From the NCBI RefSeq assembly GCF_001722485.1, contig NZ_LWGL01000016.1:1-38285 (forward strand): a DNA stretch of 38,285 nucleotides, read 5' to 3'. The position numbers and the translations under genes are program-made. Of the stretch, positions 31,438-38,285 are shown one piece after another. Origin of the DNA: Cellulosimicrobium cellulans. Its GTDB lineage: Bacteria; Actinomycetota; Actinomycetes; Actinomycetales; Cellulomonadaceae. The first letter of the stretch is position 1, and each line of letters opens with the position of its first letter. The notes beneath the pieces are model-generated. The model was not told where the DNA came from. It ran no database searches and saw nothing but the letters and a program-made list of their open reading frames with translations.

Positions 31438-31498
31438 GCCTGGGAGCGTCGTCCTGACGGCACACCGCCGCACCGACCAGCGACGAGAAGGACACCTC

Positions 31499-31966
31499 AT
31501 GGGCATCAGCACCACCACCCACCTCAACTTCCGCGGCACCGCGCGGCAGGCGCTCGACTTCTACGCGACCGTCTTCGGCGGGCAGGTCGTCGCGACGACG
31601 TACGGCGACGTCGGCATGCCGCGTGACCTGCCCGGCGCCGACAAGGTCGTCTTCGGCCAGGTCGAGACCGCGGACGGCTTCCGCCTCATGGCCTACGACG
31701 TGCCCGGCCACGACGACCCCGACGCGAGCGCGATCGCCGGCACCACCACCCGCGAGAACGGCGCGACGATCACCGACCGGACGTTCTTCCAGTCGCTGCG
31801 CGGCGAGACCCTCGAGGAGGTCACCGCGTACTGGGACGCCCTGTCCGACGGCGCGGACGTCGTCGAGCCGCTCGCGGCATCGCCGTGGAGCCCGGGTTTC
31901 GGCATGCTGACCGACCGGTTCGGCGTGACCTGGGTGCTCGACGTCCAGCCCGCGCACGCCGGCTGA
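31499..31966 (+). CDS. VOC family protein (PhnB-like)
   Basis: The 155-aa single-chain VOC/glyoxalase-fold protein resembles PhnB: THLNFRGTARQALDFYATVFGG (residues 7-28), FGQVETADGFRLMAYDVPGH, FFQSLRGETLEEVTAYWDALSDG and SPGFGMLTDRFGVTWVLDV. The usual function is not settled; such proteins bind metals or small molecules. GAGAAGGA lies about 6 nt before the ATG. It is divergent from the WYL regulator and probably controlled by it. A long hairpin follows the stop. Confidence 0.88.
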   Translation: MGISTTTHLNFRGTARQALDFYATVFGGQVVATTYGDVGMPRDLPGADKVVFGQVETADGFRLMAYDVPGHDDPDASAIAGTTTRENGATITDRTFFQSLRGETLEEVTAYWDALSDGADVVEPLAASPWSPGFGMLTDRFGVTWVLDVQPAHAG

Positions 31967-31974
31967 CGCGCGCC

Positions 31975-32015
31975 GCGCGGCCTTCCCGGGCGTGAGACGT
32001 CCGGGAGGGCCGCGC
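31975..32015 (+). terminator. hairpin terminator after the VOC gene
   Basis: An almost perfect stem of 15 pairs with one G-T wobble (31975-31989 with 32001-32015, arm starting GCGCGGCC) lies 8 nt after the VOC stop. It insulates the gas vesicle cluster from upstream transcription. Confidence 0.75.
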
Positions 32016-32227
32016 GCTCGTCGATCGCTCCGACGCCCTGATGCTCGAGCGCGGAGGTGGCCGCGCACGCGCTGCGGCGCGTCGGGCGGGCGCCTCCCAG
32101 ACCTCTGACCAGGCATGTGACCGGGATCACATTTTGGCCGCGCGTGCGGGGGACCCGTGTGCCACCCTGCTGAGACAGGGGGCGAGAAGGTGCCAGTCAC
32201 AACCAGCCGACCCGATGTGGGGTTCCG
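32016..32227 (+). promoter_or_regulatory. gas vesicle cluster upstream region with a perfect Crp/GlxR-type site
   Basis: TGTGA-CCGGGA-TCACA at 32116-32131 is a perfect match to the consensus for Crp-family regulators, including actinobacterial GlxR and Crp. Its centre lies about 104 nt before the first gvp start. TTGGCC at 32134-32139 is a weak -35 candidate, but no clear -10 is visible. No other gene fits in this stretch. Confidence 0.65.
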
Positions 32228-33346
32228 ATGGACAGGCTCAAGATCGCCGGTCTGCTGCTGGGCGGATATCTGCTCGGCCGGACCAAGAAGTTCAAGACCG
32301 CTCTCCTCGTGGCGAGCGCCGTCGGCGCCAAGCGCATGAGCGACGACTCCGGAGGGCCGCTGGGCCAGCTCGGTCAGCTCGGCCAGTCGCTGAGATCGTC
32401 CCCGGAGATCCAGCGCCTCACCGACGAGATCACGGGCAAGCTCATGGACGCCGGCAAGACCGCGGCGCTCGCGGCCGCCACGAAGGGCGTCGACTCGGTC
32501 CGGAGCAACCTCGAGTCGCGCACCGAGAAGCTCACGTCCCAGTCCCCGACCAGCGGGCTCTCCGACGCCGTGAAGGGCAAGCGCGGCAAGCAGGAGTCCG
32601 ACGAGGGCGACCAGTCGCAGCAGGGCGGCGAGGAGGAGGCCCCGCAGGACGAGACGCCGCAGGACGAGGCCCCACAGGACGAGCAGGCGCAGGACGAGGA
32701 GACGCAGGGCGAGGAGACGTCGGGCGACGAGGACGAGGGCGGCGAGGAGCCTGTCGACGAGGAGTCCGACGAGCACGAGGACGAGGGTGCCGAGGAGGAG
32801 TCCGACGAGGAGCCCGTCGACGAGCACGAGGACGAGCACGAGGAGGAGCACGAGGACGAGGGCGCCGAGGACGAGTCGGACGAGGAGTCCGGCGACGAGG
32901 GCGAGCCCACGGACGAAGCCACCGACGAGCAGGAGGACGAGGACACCGAGGAGGAGCCCAGCGACGAGGCCTCCGACGACGAGGGAACCACCGACGAGGG
33001 CGCCGACGAGGGCGAGGAGCCCGCTGACCAGGCGTCGGACGCGGGCGAGGAGCCCGCCGACGAGTCGTCCGACGAGGGTGGGGAGCCGACGGGCGAGACC
33101 TCCGACGAGGGCGAGACCGCGGAGGAGCCCGAGGAGCCGGCCGCTGAGAAGCCTGCGGAGGAGGAGCCCGCGGAGAAGCCGAAGCCGGCCGCGAAGCGCT
33201 CGGGCGCTGCCCGCTCCGGGGCCAAGTCGGGGACCCAGTCGCGCAAGACGGGCACGTCGTCGCGCAGCTCGGGCACCCAGTCCCGCAGCACGTCGTCGTC
33301 CTCCGGCCGATCCACGGGCCGGTCGACCGGCCGGTCCAAGGGCTGA
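32228..33346 (+). CDS. GvpY-like gas vesicle accessory protein with acidic then basic tail
   Basis: The 372-aa product begins with a conserved part of about 120 residues: IAGLLLGGYLLGRTKKFKTA, GAKRM, LRSSPEIQRLTDEITGKLMD and AATKGVDSVRSNL. This resembles proteins called GvpY in Streptomyces gas vesicle clusters, and the cluster context supports it. Residues about 123-317 are almost entirely Glu/Asp with Gly, Pro, Gln and Ser, and are probably disordered. Residues about 318-372 switch to Lys/Arg/Ser/Thr. The N-terminal hydrophobic segment might contact membrane or vesicle shell. It is the first gene of the cluster, 35 nt before the next. The molecular role is unknown. Confidence 0.75.
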   Translation: MDRLKIAGLLLGGYLLGRTKKFKTALLVASAVGAKRMSDDSGGPLGQLGQLGQSLRSSPEIQRLTDEITGKLMDAGKTAALAAATKGVDSVRSNLESRTEKLTSQSPTSGLSDAVKGKRGKQESDEGDQSQQGGEEEAPQDETPQDEAPQDEQAQDEETQGEETSGDEDEGGEEPVDEESDEHEDEGAEEESDEEPVDEHEDEHEEEHEDEGAEDESDEESGDEGEPTDEATDEQEDEDTEEEPSDEASDDEGTTDEGADEGEEPADQASDAGEEPADESSDEGGEPTGETSDEGETAEEPEEPAAEKPAEEEPAEKPKPAAKRSGAARSGAKSGTQSRKTGTSSRSSGTQSRSTSSSSGRSTGRSTGRSKG

Positions 33347-33381
33347 GCGGCCCTCGTGCCGTCGGAGCAAGGAGCACACCG

Positions 33382-34464
33382 ATGACTGACACGACGCGCA
33401 AGACCGCCGCGGGGCTGCCGCTCGAGGGGCTCAAGCACGCCGCGGGCGGGTACGCCCGGGCTCTCGGGGGAAGCCTCGTCGACAAGGTGACGGACCGCGT
33501 CAGCGGGCTGTCGGACCGCCTCACGTCCTACGCGACGGGCGGCGGTGGGTCCGACGACGAGGACGGCGGTGGCACGAGCGCCGCCGGGGCCGCACTCAGC
33601 AAGACCGGCGAGACGCTGAGCGAGGGCGGCTCCCCGCTCAAGGCCGGGCTCAAGGGCGCCTTCACCGGCGTCAAGGAGAAGGTCAAGGGCATTTTCGGCG
33701 GCGGGAAGGGCGGGGGCAGCAAGGCCTTCAAGTTCAACAATATCGTCGAAAGCTTCGACATCGGCGTCCCGGCCGACCTCGTCTACGACGCCTGGACGCA
33801 GTACGACCAGTGGCCGTCGTTCATGAAGAAGCTCGAGAACGCCGAGCTCGACGACGAGGAGGGCGAGGTCTCCTTCAAGGGCCAGGTCTTCTGGTCGCAC
33901 CGCGAGTGGAAGACGACGATCACGGACCAGGTCCCTGGCCGGCGGATCAACTGGAAGTCGTCCGGGCCGAAGGGTCACATCAGCGGTGTCGTCACGTTCC
34001 ACGACCTGGGTGAGGACCTCACCCGCGTCGTCGTCGTCCTCGCCTACCACCCGCAGGGCTTCATGGAGAAGACCGCGAACATGTGGCGCGCCGCGAACCG
34101 GCGGGTGCGGCTCGAGCTCAAGCACTTCGTGCGGCACGTCATGACCGAGTCCGTCCTGAACCCGGACGAGGTCGAGGGCTACCGGGCGGAGATCCACGAC
34201 GAAGAAGTGGTGCGCACGCACGACGAGGTCGTGAGCGACGAGCAGGCCGACGAGGAGGCCGAGGGCGAGGACTACGAGGGCGAGGACTACGGGGACGAGG
34301 AGTACGACGAGGAGGGCGACGAGGGCGGAGACGAGGGCGAGTACGAGGGCGAGTACGAGGGCGATCAGGACGAGGGATACGAGGACGAGGGCGGCGAGTA
34401 CGAGGACGAGGGGGACCAGTACGACGACGCCCAGGGCGACGAGGAACCTGAGGAGCAGCGATGA
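33382..34464 (+). CDS. SRPBCC-fold gas vesicle cluster protein (GvpZ-like)
   Basis: The 360-aa protein has an amphipathic, Gly-rich N-terminal part. An SRPBCC (polyketide cyclase/Bet v1-type) domain lies at about residues 114-258: [81 protein letters not shown]. An acidic tail of Glu/Asp/Tyr/Gly repeats covers about 273-360. Proteins of this type are a regular part of actinobacterial gvp clusters (called GvpZ in Streptomyces), and their ligand is unknown. GGAGCACACCG precedes the ATG. The stop overlaps the gvpA start by 4 nt (ATGA). Confidence 0.82.
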   Translation: MTDTTRKTAAGLPLEGLKHAAGGYARALGGSLVDKVTDRVSGLSDRLTSYATGGGGSDDEDGGGTSAAGAALSKTGETLSEGGSPLKAGLKGAFTGVKEKVKGIFGGGKGGGSKAFKFNNIVESFDIGVPADLVYDAWTQYDQWPSFMKKLENAELDDEEGEVSFKGQVFWSHREWKTTITDQVPGRRINWKSSGPKGHISGVVTFHDLGEDLTRVVVVLAYHPQGFMEKTANMWRAANRRVRLELKHFVRHVMTESVLNPDEVEGYRAEIHDEEVVRTHDEVVSDEQADEEAEGEDYEGEDYGDEEYDEEGDEGGDEGEYEGEYEGDQDEGYEDEGGEYEDEGDQYDDAQGDEEPEEQR

Positions 34465-34895
34465 GCCAGACGACCGTGAGCCGCGCCCGCGGCTCGTACG
34501 TCGAGCGACCGTCGAGCGCGTCGCTGGCGGACGTCATCAACATCATCCTCGACAAGGGGATCGTCATCGACGCCTTCGTGCGCGTCTCGCTGGTGGGCAT
34601 CGAGGTGATCACCATCGACGCCCGCATCGTCATCGCGAGCGTGGACACGTACCTGCGCTTCGCCGAGGCCACGAACCGGCTCGACCTCGCGCAGACGGGT
34701 GGTCGCGACCTGCCCGAGCTGTTCGACGACCTCAACCAGAGCGGTGCCAGCGGCAGGACGAAGGGCGTCATCGGCGGGGTCAAGGAAGCCCTGACGGGGT
34801 CGGACGAGAAGTCGTCCGGCCAGAAGTCGGAGCAGCGGCAGTCCCGGCAGCAGTCCGAGGGTGAGCGCAGCGGCAGCCGGAGGAGCTCGTCGTGA
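34461..34895 (+). CDS. gvpA: gas vesicle structural protein GvpA
   Basis: Residues about 18-71 carry the highly conserved shell-forming GvpA core: [20 protein letters not shown], then [20 protein letters not shown] and [10 protein letters not shown], which folds as helix-strand-strand-helix and polymerises into the gas-permeable wall. The 144-aa length exceeds the 70 or so residues of the cyanobacterial protein. The C-terminal half is a Gly/Lys then Ser/Gln/Arg tail, as in longer actinobacterial GvpA proteins. Here it is third in the cluster and coupled to the SRPBCC gene upstream (ATGA) and to gvpF downstream (GTGA). High expression would need either a strong cluster promoter or an internal one, and none is evident. 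Confidence 0.92.
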   Translation: MSQTTVSRARGSYVERPSSASLADVINIILDKGIVIDAFVRVSLVGIEVITIDARIVIASVDTYLRFAEATNRLDLAQTGGRDLPELFDDLNQSGASGRTKGVIGGVKEALTGSDEKSSGQKSEQRQSRQQSEGERSGSRRSSS

Positions 34896-35653
34896 CGGCG
34901 GCCGTCTCGCAGGACCAGCCCGTCGAGGCCGCGGCGATGCTGTACCTCTACGGGCTGGTGCTGCGCGGCGCCGAGGTGCCCCCGGGCACCACGGGCGTGC
35001 TCGGCGAGCCGGTGCGCACCGTGCCGGCGGGCGACGTCGACGCCGTCGTGTCCGACGTCCCGGACGAGGACGTCGTCGGCACGCCCGCCGAGGTGCGCGC
35101 GCACGCCGCGGTCCTCGACCTGCTCGGGGCGTCGATGCCGGTGCTTCCCGTCCGGTTCGGCACCGTGGTGGACGACGTCGGTCCGCACGTCCTCGACGGC
35201 CAGGACGGGGAGCCGTACGCCGACCAGCTCGAACGCCTCGCGGACCTCACGCAGCTGAGCCTGCGCGTCCGGTACGTGGAGGACGTCGTCCTCGCCGAGC
35301 TCGTCGCCGAGGACGCCGAGATCCGGCGCCTGCGGGAGTCGGTGCACGGTCGCGACCCCGACGCCGCCTACTACGACCGGGTGCGCCTGGGCGAGCTCGT
35401 CGTCGCCGGGTTCCGGCGCAAGCGGCAGGCCGAGGCGGCCGCGCTCGAGGAGGCGGTCGCGCCCCACGTCGCCGAGCTGCGCCGGCGGCCCGAGGGCGAG
35501 GTGACGGACGTCCTCGACGCCGCGGTGCTCGTGCGGCGTGCCGACGTGGCCCGGTTCGAGGAGGCGCTCGAGGCGCTCGCGGCCCGGGGGCGGGACCGCC
35601 TGACGTTCCGGCTCGTCGGGCCGCAGGCGCCCTACGACTTCGTGGAGACGTGA
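34892..35653 (+). CDS. gvpF: gas vesicle protein GvpF (GvpL/GvpF family)
   Basis: The 253-aa protein fits GvpL/Gvp[12 protein letters not shown] near residue 16, an N-terminal ferredoxin-like half containing [18 protein letters not shown], then a helical region with [20 protein letters not shown], and a second half ending [17 protein letters not shown]. GvpF binds GvpA and is thought to prevent premature aggregation during assembly. GTG 34892 overlaps the gvpA stop. ATG 34937 would remove 15 residues and start right at the conserved YLYG, so either start is possible. Confidence 0.92.
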   Translation: MTAAVSQDQPVEAAAMLYLYGLVLRGAEVPPGTTGVLGEPVRTVPAGDVDAVVSDVPDEDVVGTPAEVRAHAAVLDLLGASMPVLPVRFGTVVDDVGPHVLDGQDGEPYADQLERLADLTQLSLRVRYVEDVVLAELVAEDAEIRRLRESVHGRDPDAAYYDRVRLGELVVAGFRRKRQAEAAALEEAVAPHVAELRRRPEGEVTDVLDAAVLVRRADVARFEEALEALAARGRDRLTFRLVGPQAPYDFVET

Positions 35654-35655
35654 CC

Positions 35656-35910
35656 ATGGGCCTGCTCTGGAGCCTCGTGTCGTTGCCGCTGGCCCCGGTG
35701 CGCGGCACGGCGTGGATCGCCGCGCAGGTCCTCGCCGCGGCCGAGAGCGAGTACTACGACGCCGGGGCGATCCGCCGCCGTCTGGAGCAGGTCGCCGACG
35801 CGCGGGACCGCGGCGAGATCGACGACGCCACGGCCGACGCGCTCGAGGAGGAGCTCGTGGCCCGGCTCGTCGAGGCCAACCGTCGCGCCCGGGAAGGAGG
35901 AGGGCGATGA
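35656..35910 (+). CDS. gvpG: gas vesicle protein GvpG
   Basis: The 84-aa protein matches GvpG: MGLLWSLVSLPLAPVRGTAW at the N-terminus, then a helical part with RRRLEQVADARDRGEIDDAT and EELVARLVEANRRAR. It is a small accessory protein required for vesicle assembly. ATG 35656 lies 2 nt after the gvpF stop, and its own stop overlaps the gvpO start (ATGA). Confidence 0.92.
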   Translation: MGLLWSLVSLPLAPVRGTAWIAAQVLAAAESEYYDAGAIRRRLEQVADARDRGEIDDATADALEEELVARLVEANRRAREGGGR

Positions 35911-36413
35911 GCGAGTCAGGTACCGCCGCGCGGACGTCCGAGCGGCGCGGCGAGGAACGCCCGCGCCGCGGCGACGCCCCGCCGCCGGAGCGGACGAGGC
36001 CGACGGCGGAGAGGAAGGCGCCCGAGAGCAAGGGGCCGGAGAAGAAGGCGCCCGAGAAGAAGGCGCCCGAGAAGAAGGCGCCCGAGAAGAAGGCGCCCGA
36101 GAAGAAGGCGCCCGAGAAGGAGTCGCCCGAGGAGAAGGGGCCGGAGAAGTCGTCGTCGGGGCTGACCGCCGGGCGGGCCGCGCGCAAGGCGCTCGAGCAC
36201 TTCACGGAGCTCGGCGGGAGCGACGTCGAGCAGGTCGTCGGCGTCCAGCACGAGGACGGTCGCTGGACCGTCGTGCTCGAGGTGCTCGAGGACCCGCACG
36301 TGCCGAGCACGTCGGACGTCCTCGCCGAGTACGAGGTCTCGCTCGACGACTCCGGCGAGCTGCTCGGCTTCCGGCGCGTGCACCGGTACGTGCGCGGCCG
36401 GGTGGGGGGCTAG
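35907..36413 (+). CDS. gvpO: gas vesicle protein GvpO with KKAPE repeat extension
   Basis: The 168-aa protein has a GvpO domain in its C-terminal half, at about residues 86-165: TAGRAARKALEHFTELGGSD, VEQVVGVQHEDGRWTVVLEV and DVLAEYEVSLDDSGELLGFR. The N-terminal half is highly charged and contains five exact copies of the pentapeptide EKKAP plus degenerate ones. This is likely a flexible or helical Lys/Glu linker. GvpO is essential in Halobacterium and may regulate gvp expression. GGAAGGAGGAGGG lies just before the ATG at 35907. Confidence 0.9.
   Translation: MSESGTAARTSERRGEERPRRGDAPPPERTRPTAERKAPESKGPEKKAPEKKAPEKKAPEKKAPEKKAPEKESPEEKGPEKSSSGLTAGRAARKALEHFTELGGSDVEQVVGVQHEDGRWTVVLEVLEDPHVPSTSDVLAEYEVSLDDSGELLGFRRVHRYVRGRVGG
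36041..36119 (+). repeat. 15-bp minisatellite inside gvpO
   Basis: Five perfect tandem copies of GAAGAAGGCGCCCGA (36041-36115) and a partial sixth encode the KKAPE repeat. The period is five codons, so copy-number changes keep the frame. Confidence 0.95.
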
Positions 36414-36463
36414 GAGGCGCCGCGCGCTGCGGCCGGACGGACCCGGGACCGGGGGGAGGACGC

Positions 36464-36913
36464 ATGAGCGTGGTGAGCGGAGGGCAGGGCGGCGGTCTCG
36501 AGCCGCGGCGTGAGCGCGAGGGGTCGCTCACGCACGTCGTCGAGACGCTGCTCGACAAGGGGCTCGTGCTCAACGCCGACATCATGGTGTCGGTCGCCGG
36601 GGTCGAGCTCCTGGGCATCCGCATCCGCGCCGCGCTGGCGTCGTTCGACACGGCCGCCCGGTACGGGCTCGAGTTCCCCTCGGGCACGAACACGAGCACC
36701 GTCGCCTGGACTCGGGCGCTCGAGGCCAAGGAGACGTGCCCGAGCTGCGGCAAGAGCGTGCCGACCCAGCAGCTGCTCGACGAGTACTGCCCGTGGTGCG
36801 GCTGGCGCAGCGCACGGGCGCTGCGCCGCGAGGAGCAGGCGCAGCTCGCGGGCGGCGCCGGCGGCACGGCGGACGACGACCGGACGCAGGAGGTGACCGA
36901 CGACGATGAGTGA
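36464..36913 (+). CDS. gvpJ: GvpA/J-family gas vesicle protein with C-terminal zinc ribbon
   Basis: The 149-aa protein has a GvpJ-type core at about residues 20-72 (SLTHVVETLLDKGLVLNADI, then MVSVAGVELLGIRIRAALAS), homologous to GvpA. A zinc-ribbon motif follows, with Cys92, Cys95, Cys109 and Cys112 in CPSC-x13-CPWC, then an acidic C-terminus. GvpJ proteins are minor vesicle proteins that may form the tips. The zinc ribbon could mediate protein or RNA contact. GGGGGGAGGA precedes the ATG. Its stop overlaps the next gene by 8 nt. Confidence 0.87.
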   Translation: MSVVSGGQGGGLEPRREREGSLTHVVETLLDKGLVLNADIMVSVAGVELLGIRIRAALASFDTAARYGLEFPSGTNTSTVAWTRALEAKETCPSCGKSVPTQQLLDEYCPWCGWRSARALRREEQAQLAGGAGGTADDDRTQEVTDDDE

Positions 36914-37529
36914 GCTCGCCACGGCGACGGTCGCCGCGCCGCCGCTCGAGCCGACGCGCGACGTGCGCGCGACGCTCCCCGACCTCGTCGACGCGCTGCT
37001 CGACAAGGGGGTCTTCCTCGACCTCGACCTCGCCGTCAGCGTGGCCGGCATCCCGCTGATCGGCGTGAGCCTGCGGGCCACGCTCGCCGGGTTCGAGACC
37101 TTGCTCGAGCACGGCATGCTCGTCGGCTGGGACGAGCAGACCCGGGCCCGGGCGCGACGGTCCGGGGAGCCGGAGCAGCTCGCGAGCGGGACGGCGTCGA
37201 CCACGGGCCCGATGTGGTTCGCCGAGGAGCTCGCGGGCGGCACCACCTGGCGCGAGGGGACCGGGACGCTCGACCCCGCCGGGGGCCTCGCCTGGACCGG
37301 CGCGCTCGAGCGCCGCCCCGCCGTCCGCCTCCGTCCGGACGAGCTGCTCGCCGTCGAGCGGGAGCCGGGCGCCTCGCCGGCGGGCGACGAGGTCGTCGTC
37401 GTGACCGGACCCACCGGGGCGGCGCGGCTCGCCGTCCCCGACACCGAACGGTGGCTGCGCGCGCTGCGGGCGCTCGCGGACGAGCCGCCGACGCACGGAC
37501 GCACGGACCGGCCCGGAGGTGCGGCATGA
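36906..37529 (+). CDS. GvpA/J-family gas vesicle protein with long C-terminal extension (GvpS/GvpM-like)
   Basis: The 207-aa protein carries a diverged GvpA/J/M core at about residues 23-75 (TLPDLVDALLDKGVFLDLDL, then AVSVAGIPLIGVSLRATLAG). About 130 residues follow that have no clear family: WFAEELAGGTTWREGTGTLD, RPAVRLRPDELLAVEREPGA, GDEVVVVTGPTGAARLAVPD and a W-containing helix. By position before gvpK it may correspond to GvpS of Streptomyces clusters, but it is longer than typical GvpA-like proteins. It overlaps its neighbours by 8 nt upstream and 4 nt (ATGA) downstream. Confidence 0.8.
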   Translation: MSELATATVAAPPLEPTRDVRATLPDLVDALLDKGVFLDLDLAVSVAGIPLIGVSLRATLAGFETLLEHGMLVGWDEQTRARARRSGEPEQLASGTASTTGPMWFAEELAGGTTWREGTGTLDPAGGLAWTGALERRPAVRLRPDELLAVEREPGASPAGDEVVVVTGPTGAARLAVPDTERWLRALRALADEPPTHGRTDRPGGAA

Positions 37530-37849
37530 CGCTCAACGTCGACGAGAAGAGCCTCAAGGACGGCGTGCTGGCGCTCGTCATCACCCTCGTCGAGGTGATC
37601 CAGGAGGCGCTCGAGAGCCAGGCGCTGCGCCGCATCGAGGGCGGGAGCCTCACCGAGGAGGAGCAGGAACGGCTCGGGCAGGCCCTGCTCGACCTCGACG
37701 AGGCCATCGAGCAGATCAAGGACGACCACGGCATCGCAGGCTCGGTGCGGGACCTGCGGCGCGGCCTCGACGACCTCGTGGCCGACGCCGTCGACGGGCT
37801 CGTCGACCCGGCACGGTGGGCGGAGGCGCGACGGCAGGACCGCCGGTGA
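37526..37849 (+). CDS. gvpK: gas vesicle protein GvpK
   Basis: The 107-aa protein matches GvpK: MTLNVDEKSLKDGVLALVIT, LVEVIQEALESQALRRIEGG, LTEEEQERLGQALLDLDEAI and QIKDDHGIAGSVRDLRRGLD. It is a mostly helical accessory protein required for vesicle formation. It is coupled to both neighbours: its ATG at 37526 overlaps the preceding stop (ATGA) and its stop overlaps the next gene's GTG (GTGA). Confidence 0.93.
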   Translation: MTLNVDEKSLKDGVLALVITLVEVIQEALESQALRRIEGGSLTEEEQERLGQALLDLDEAIEQIKDDHGIAGSVRDLRRGLDDLVADAVDGLVDPARWAEARRQDRR

Positions 37850-38285
37850 CCGAGCCGGGCCTGTACCTCTACCTCGTCGCCGCCGGCACCCCCGGCACCC
37901 TCGGCACGGGCGTCGACGGCGCACCGCTCTCGCTCGTCACCGGCCCCACCGGGCTGTCCGCCGTCGTGCACGAGCACACCGCCGGACCGTTCGAGGGACC
38001 CGACGACGTGGTGCGCCGCCGGGTGCTCGAGCACAGCGACGTCGTCGACCGGATCTGGCAGGCCGGCTCCACCGTCCTGCCCGCGAGCTTCAACGTCATC
38101 GTCGCGCCCGCGCCCGGCGCCCCGGCCCGCGAGCGGCTCGTGCGCTGGCTCACCGACCGCGACGCCGAGCTGAGCGCCCGGGTCGGGGCGCTGCGCGGGC
38201 GCGTCGAGCTGCGCGTCGGCGTCGGCCTCGCGCTCGACGTGGTCGCCGGCGAGCACCCCGACCTCGCCGACGTGCCCGCCGAGCT
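37846..38285 (+). CDS. gvpL: GvpL/GvpF family gas vesicle protein, cut by the window end
   Basis: From GTG 37846 the frame stays open to the last base, giving 146 codons of N-terminal sequence: MTEPGLYLYLVAAGTPGTLG, GVDGAPLSLVTGPTGLSAVV, VRRRVLEHSDVVDRIWQAGS, TVLPASFNVIVAPAPGAPAR. The YLYL start, the Glu-His-x-x-Val helix and the VLPASF strand correspond to LYGLV, AHAAVLD and VLPVRF in GvpF at 34892. This is therefore a second GvpL/GvpF paralogue, as in most gvp clusters. The C-terminal half lies outside the window. It overlaps the gvpK stop (GTGA). Confidence 0.88.
   Translation, partial: MTEPGLYLYLVAAGTPGTLGTGVDGAPLSLVTGPTGLSAVVHEHTAGPFEGPDDVVRRRVLEHSDVVDRIWQAGSTVLPASFNVIVAPAPGAPARERLVRWLTDRDAELSARVGALRGRVELRVGVGLALDVVAGEHPDLADVPAE

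Noticed and set aside
32374-34221. A 615-residue open frame on the minus strand, rich in Ser and Pro
   Set aside because: It is the complement of the Glu/Asp-rich repeats of the gvpY-like and SRPBCC genes, with no domain and no ribosome site. The forward genes are clear gvp-cluster members.
36041-36119. Short direct repeats as a CRISPR array
   Set aside because: The units are contiguous, with no spacers, and encode KKAPE inside gvpO.

Overview
The window is very GC-rich chromosomal DNA with actinobacterial traits: many GTG starts, 4-nt ATGA/GTGA gene overlaps, many apparently leaderless promoters (TANNNT about 6-8 nt before the start codon), LAXTG-type cell-wall sorting signals, a mycothiol-linked gene remnant, and the DUF3090/SCO1664/phosphomutase gene block. 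Gene types and composition fit a Cellulomonas/Cellulosimicrobium-like member of the Micrococcales. That genus-level placement is inference from gene content, not from a marker gene.

Layout. 1-2.9 kb: a secreted cohesin-like wall-anchored protein (-), a cold-shock gene with a small upstream ORF, a two-TM protein and an orphan Imm-5-like immunity protein. 2.9-7.06 kb: a SnoaL-like protein, an alpha/beta hydrolase divergent from a GntR regulator, a second GntR gene coupled to an MFS transporter, and tRNA-Pro(GGG). 7.1-9.1 kb: a clearly lower-GC two-gene islet directly after the tRNA (DUF4365 protein plus a 434-aa orphan), the best candidate for an undescribed system. 9.1-10.1 kb: an MBL-fold hydrolase whose partner, a mycothiol-dependent formaldehyde dehydrogenase, survives only as a truncated fragment with an amber codon. 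10.1-12.8 kb: DUF4395, then the phosphomutase/DUF3090/SCO1664 block. 12.8-15.3 kb: a two-component system with a DUF2306 membrane protein. 15.5-19 kb: a 1170-aa repeat-containing LAATG surface protein. 19-31.5 kb: a run of small regulator/enzyme modules: hydrolase/TetR, two separate divergent SDR/XRE(MmyB-like) pairs, another SDR, a RibD-like reductase, an AI-2E exporter, tandem VanZ genes, a YdeI-like protein and a WYL regulator divergent from a VOC protein. Most divergent pairs carry a visible palindrome between them.

32.2-38.3 kb: a ten-gene gas vesicle cluster in the order gvpY-like, gvpZ-like (SRPBCC), gvpA, gvpF, gvpG, gvpO, gvpJ with a zinc ribbon, a second extended GvpA/J-family protein, gvpK and a gvpF/L-family gene cut by the window edge. 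Most junctions overlap by 4 or more nt, so translation is probably coupled. A perfect TGTGA-N6-TCACA (Crp/GlxR-type) site lies about 100 nt upstream of the first gene. Three of the proteins carry long charged low-complexity tails. No gvpN is seen inside the window, but the cluster runs off its end.

Functions are assigned from motif and family recognition only; no database search was run.
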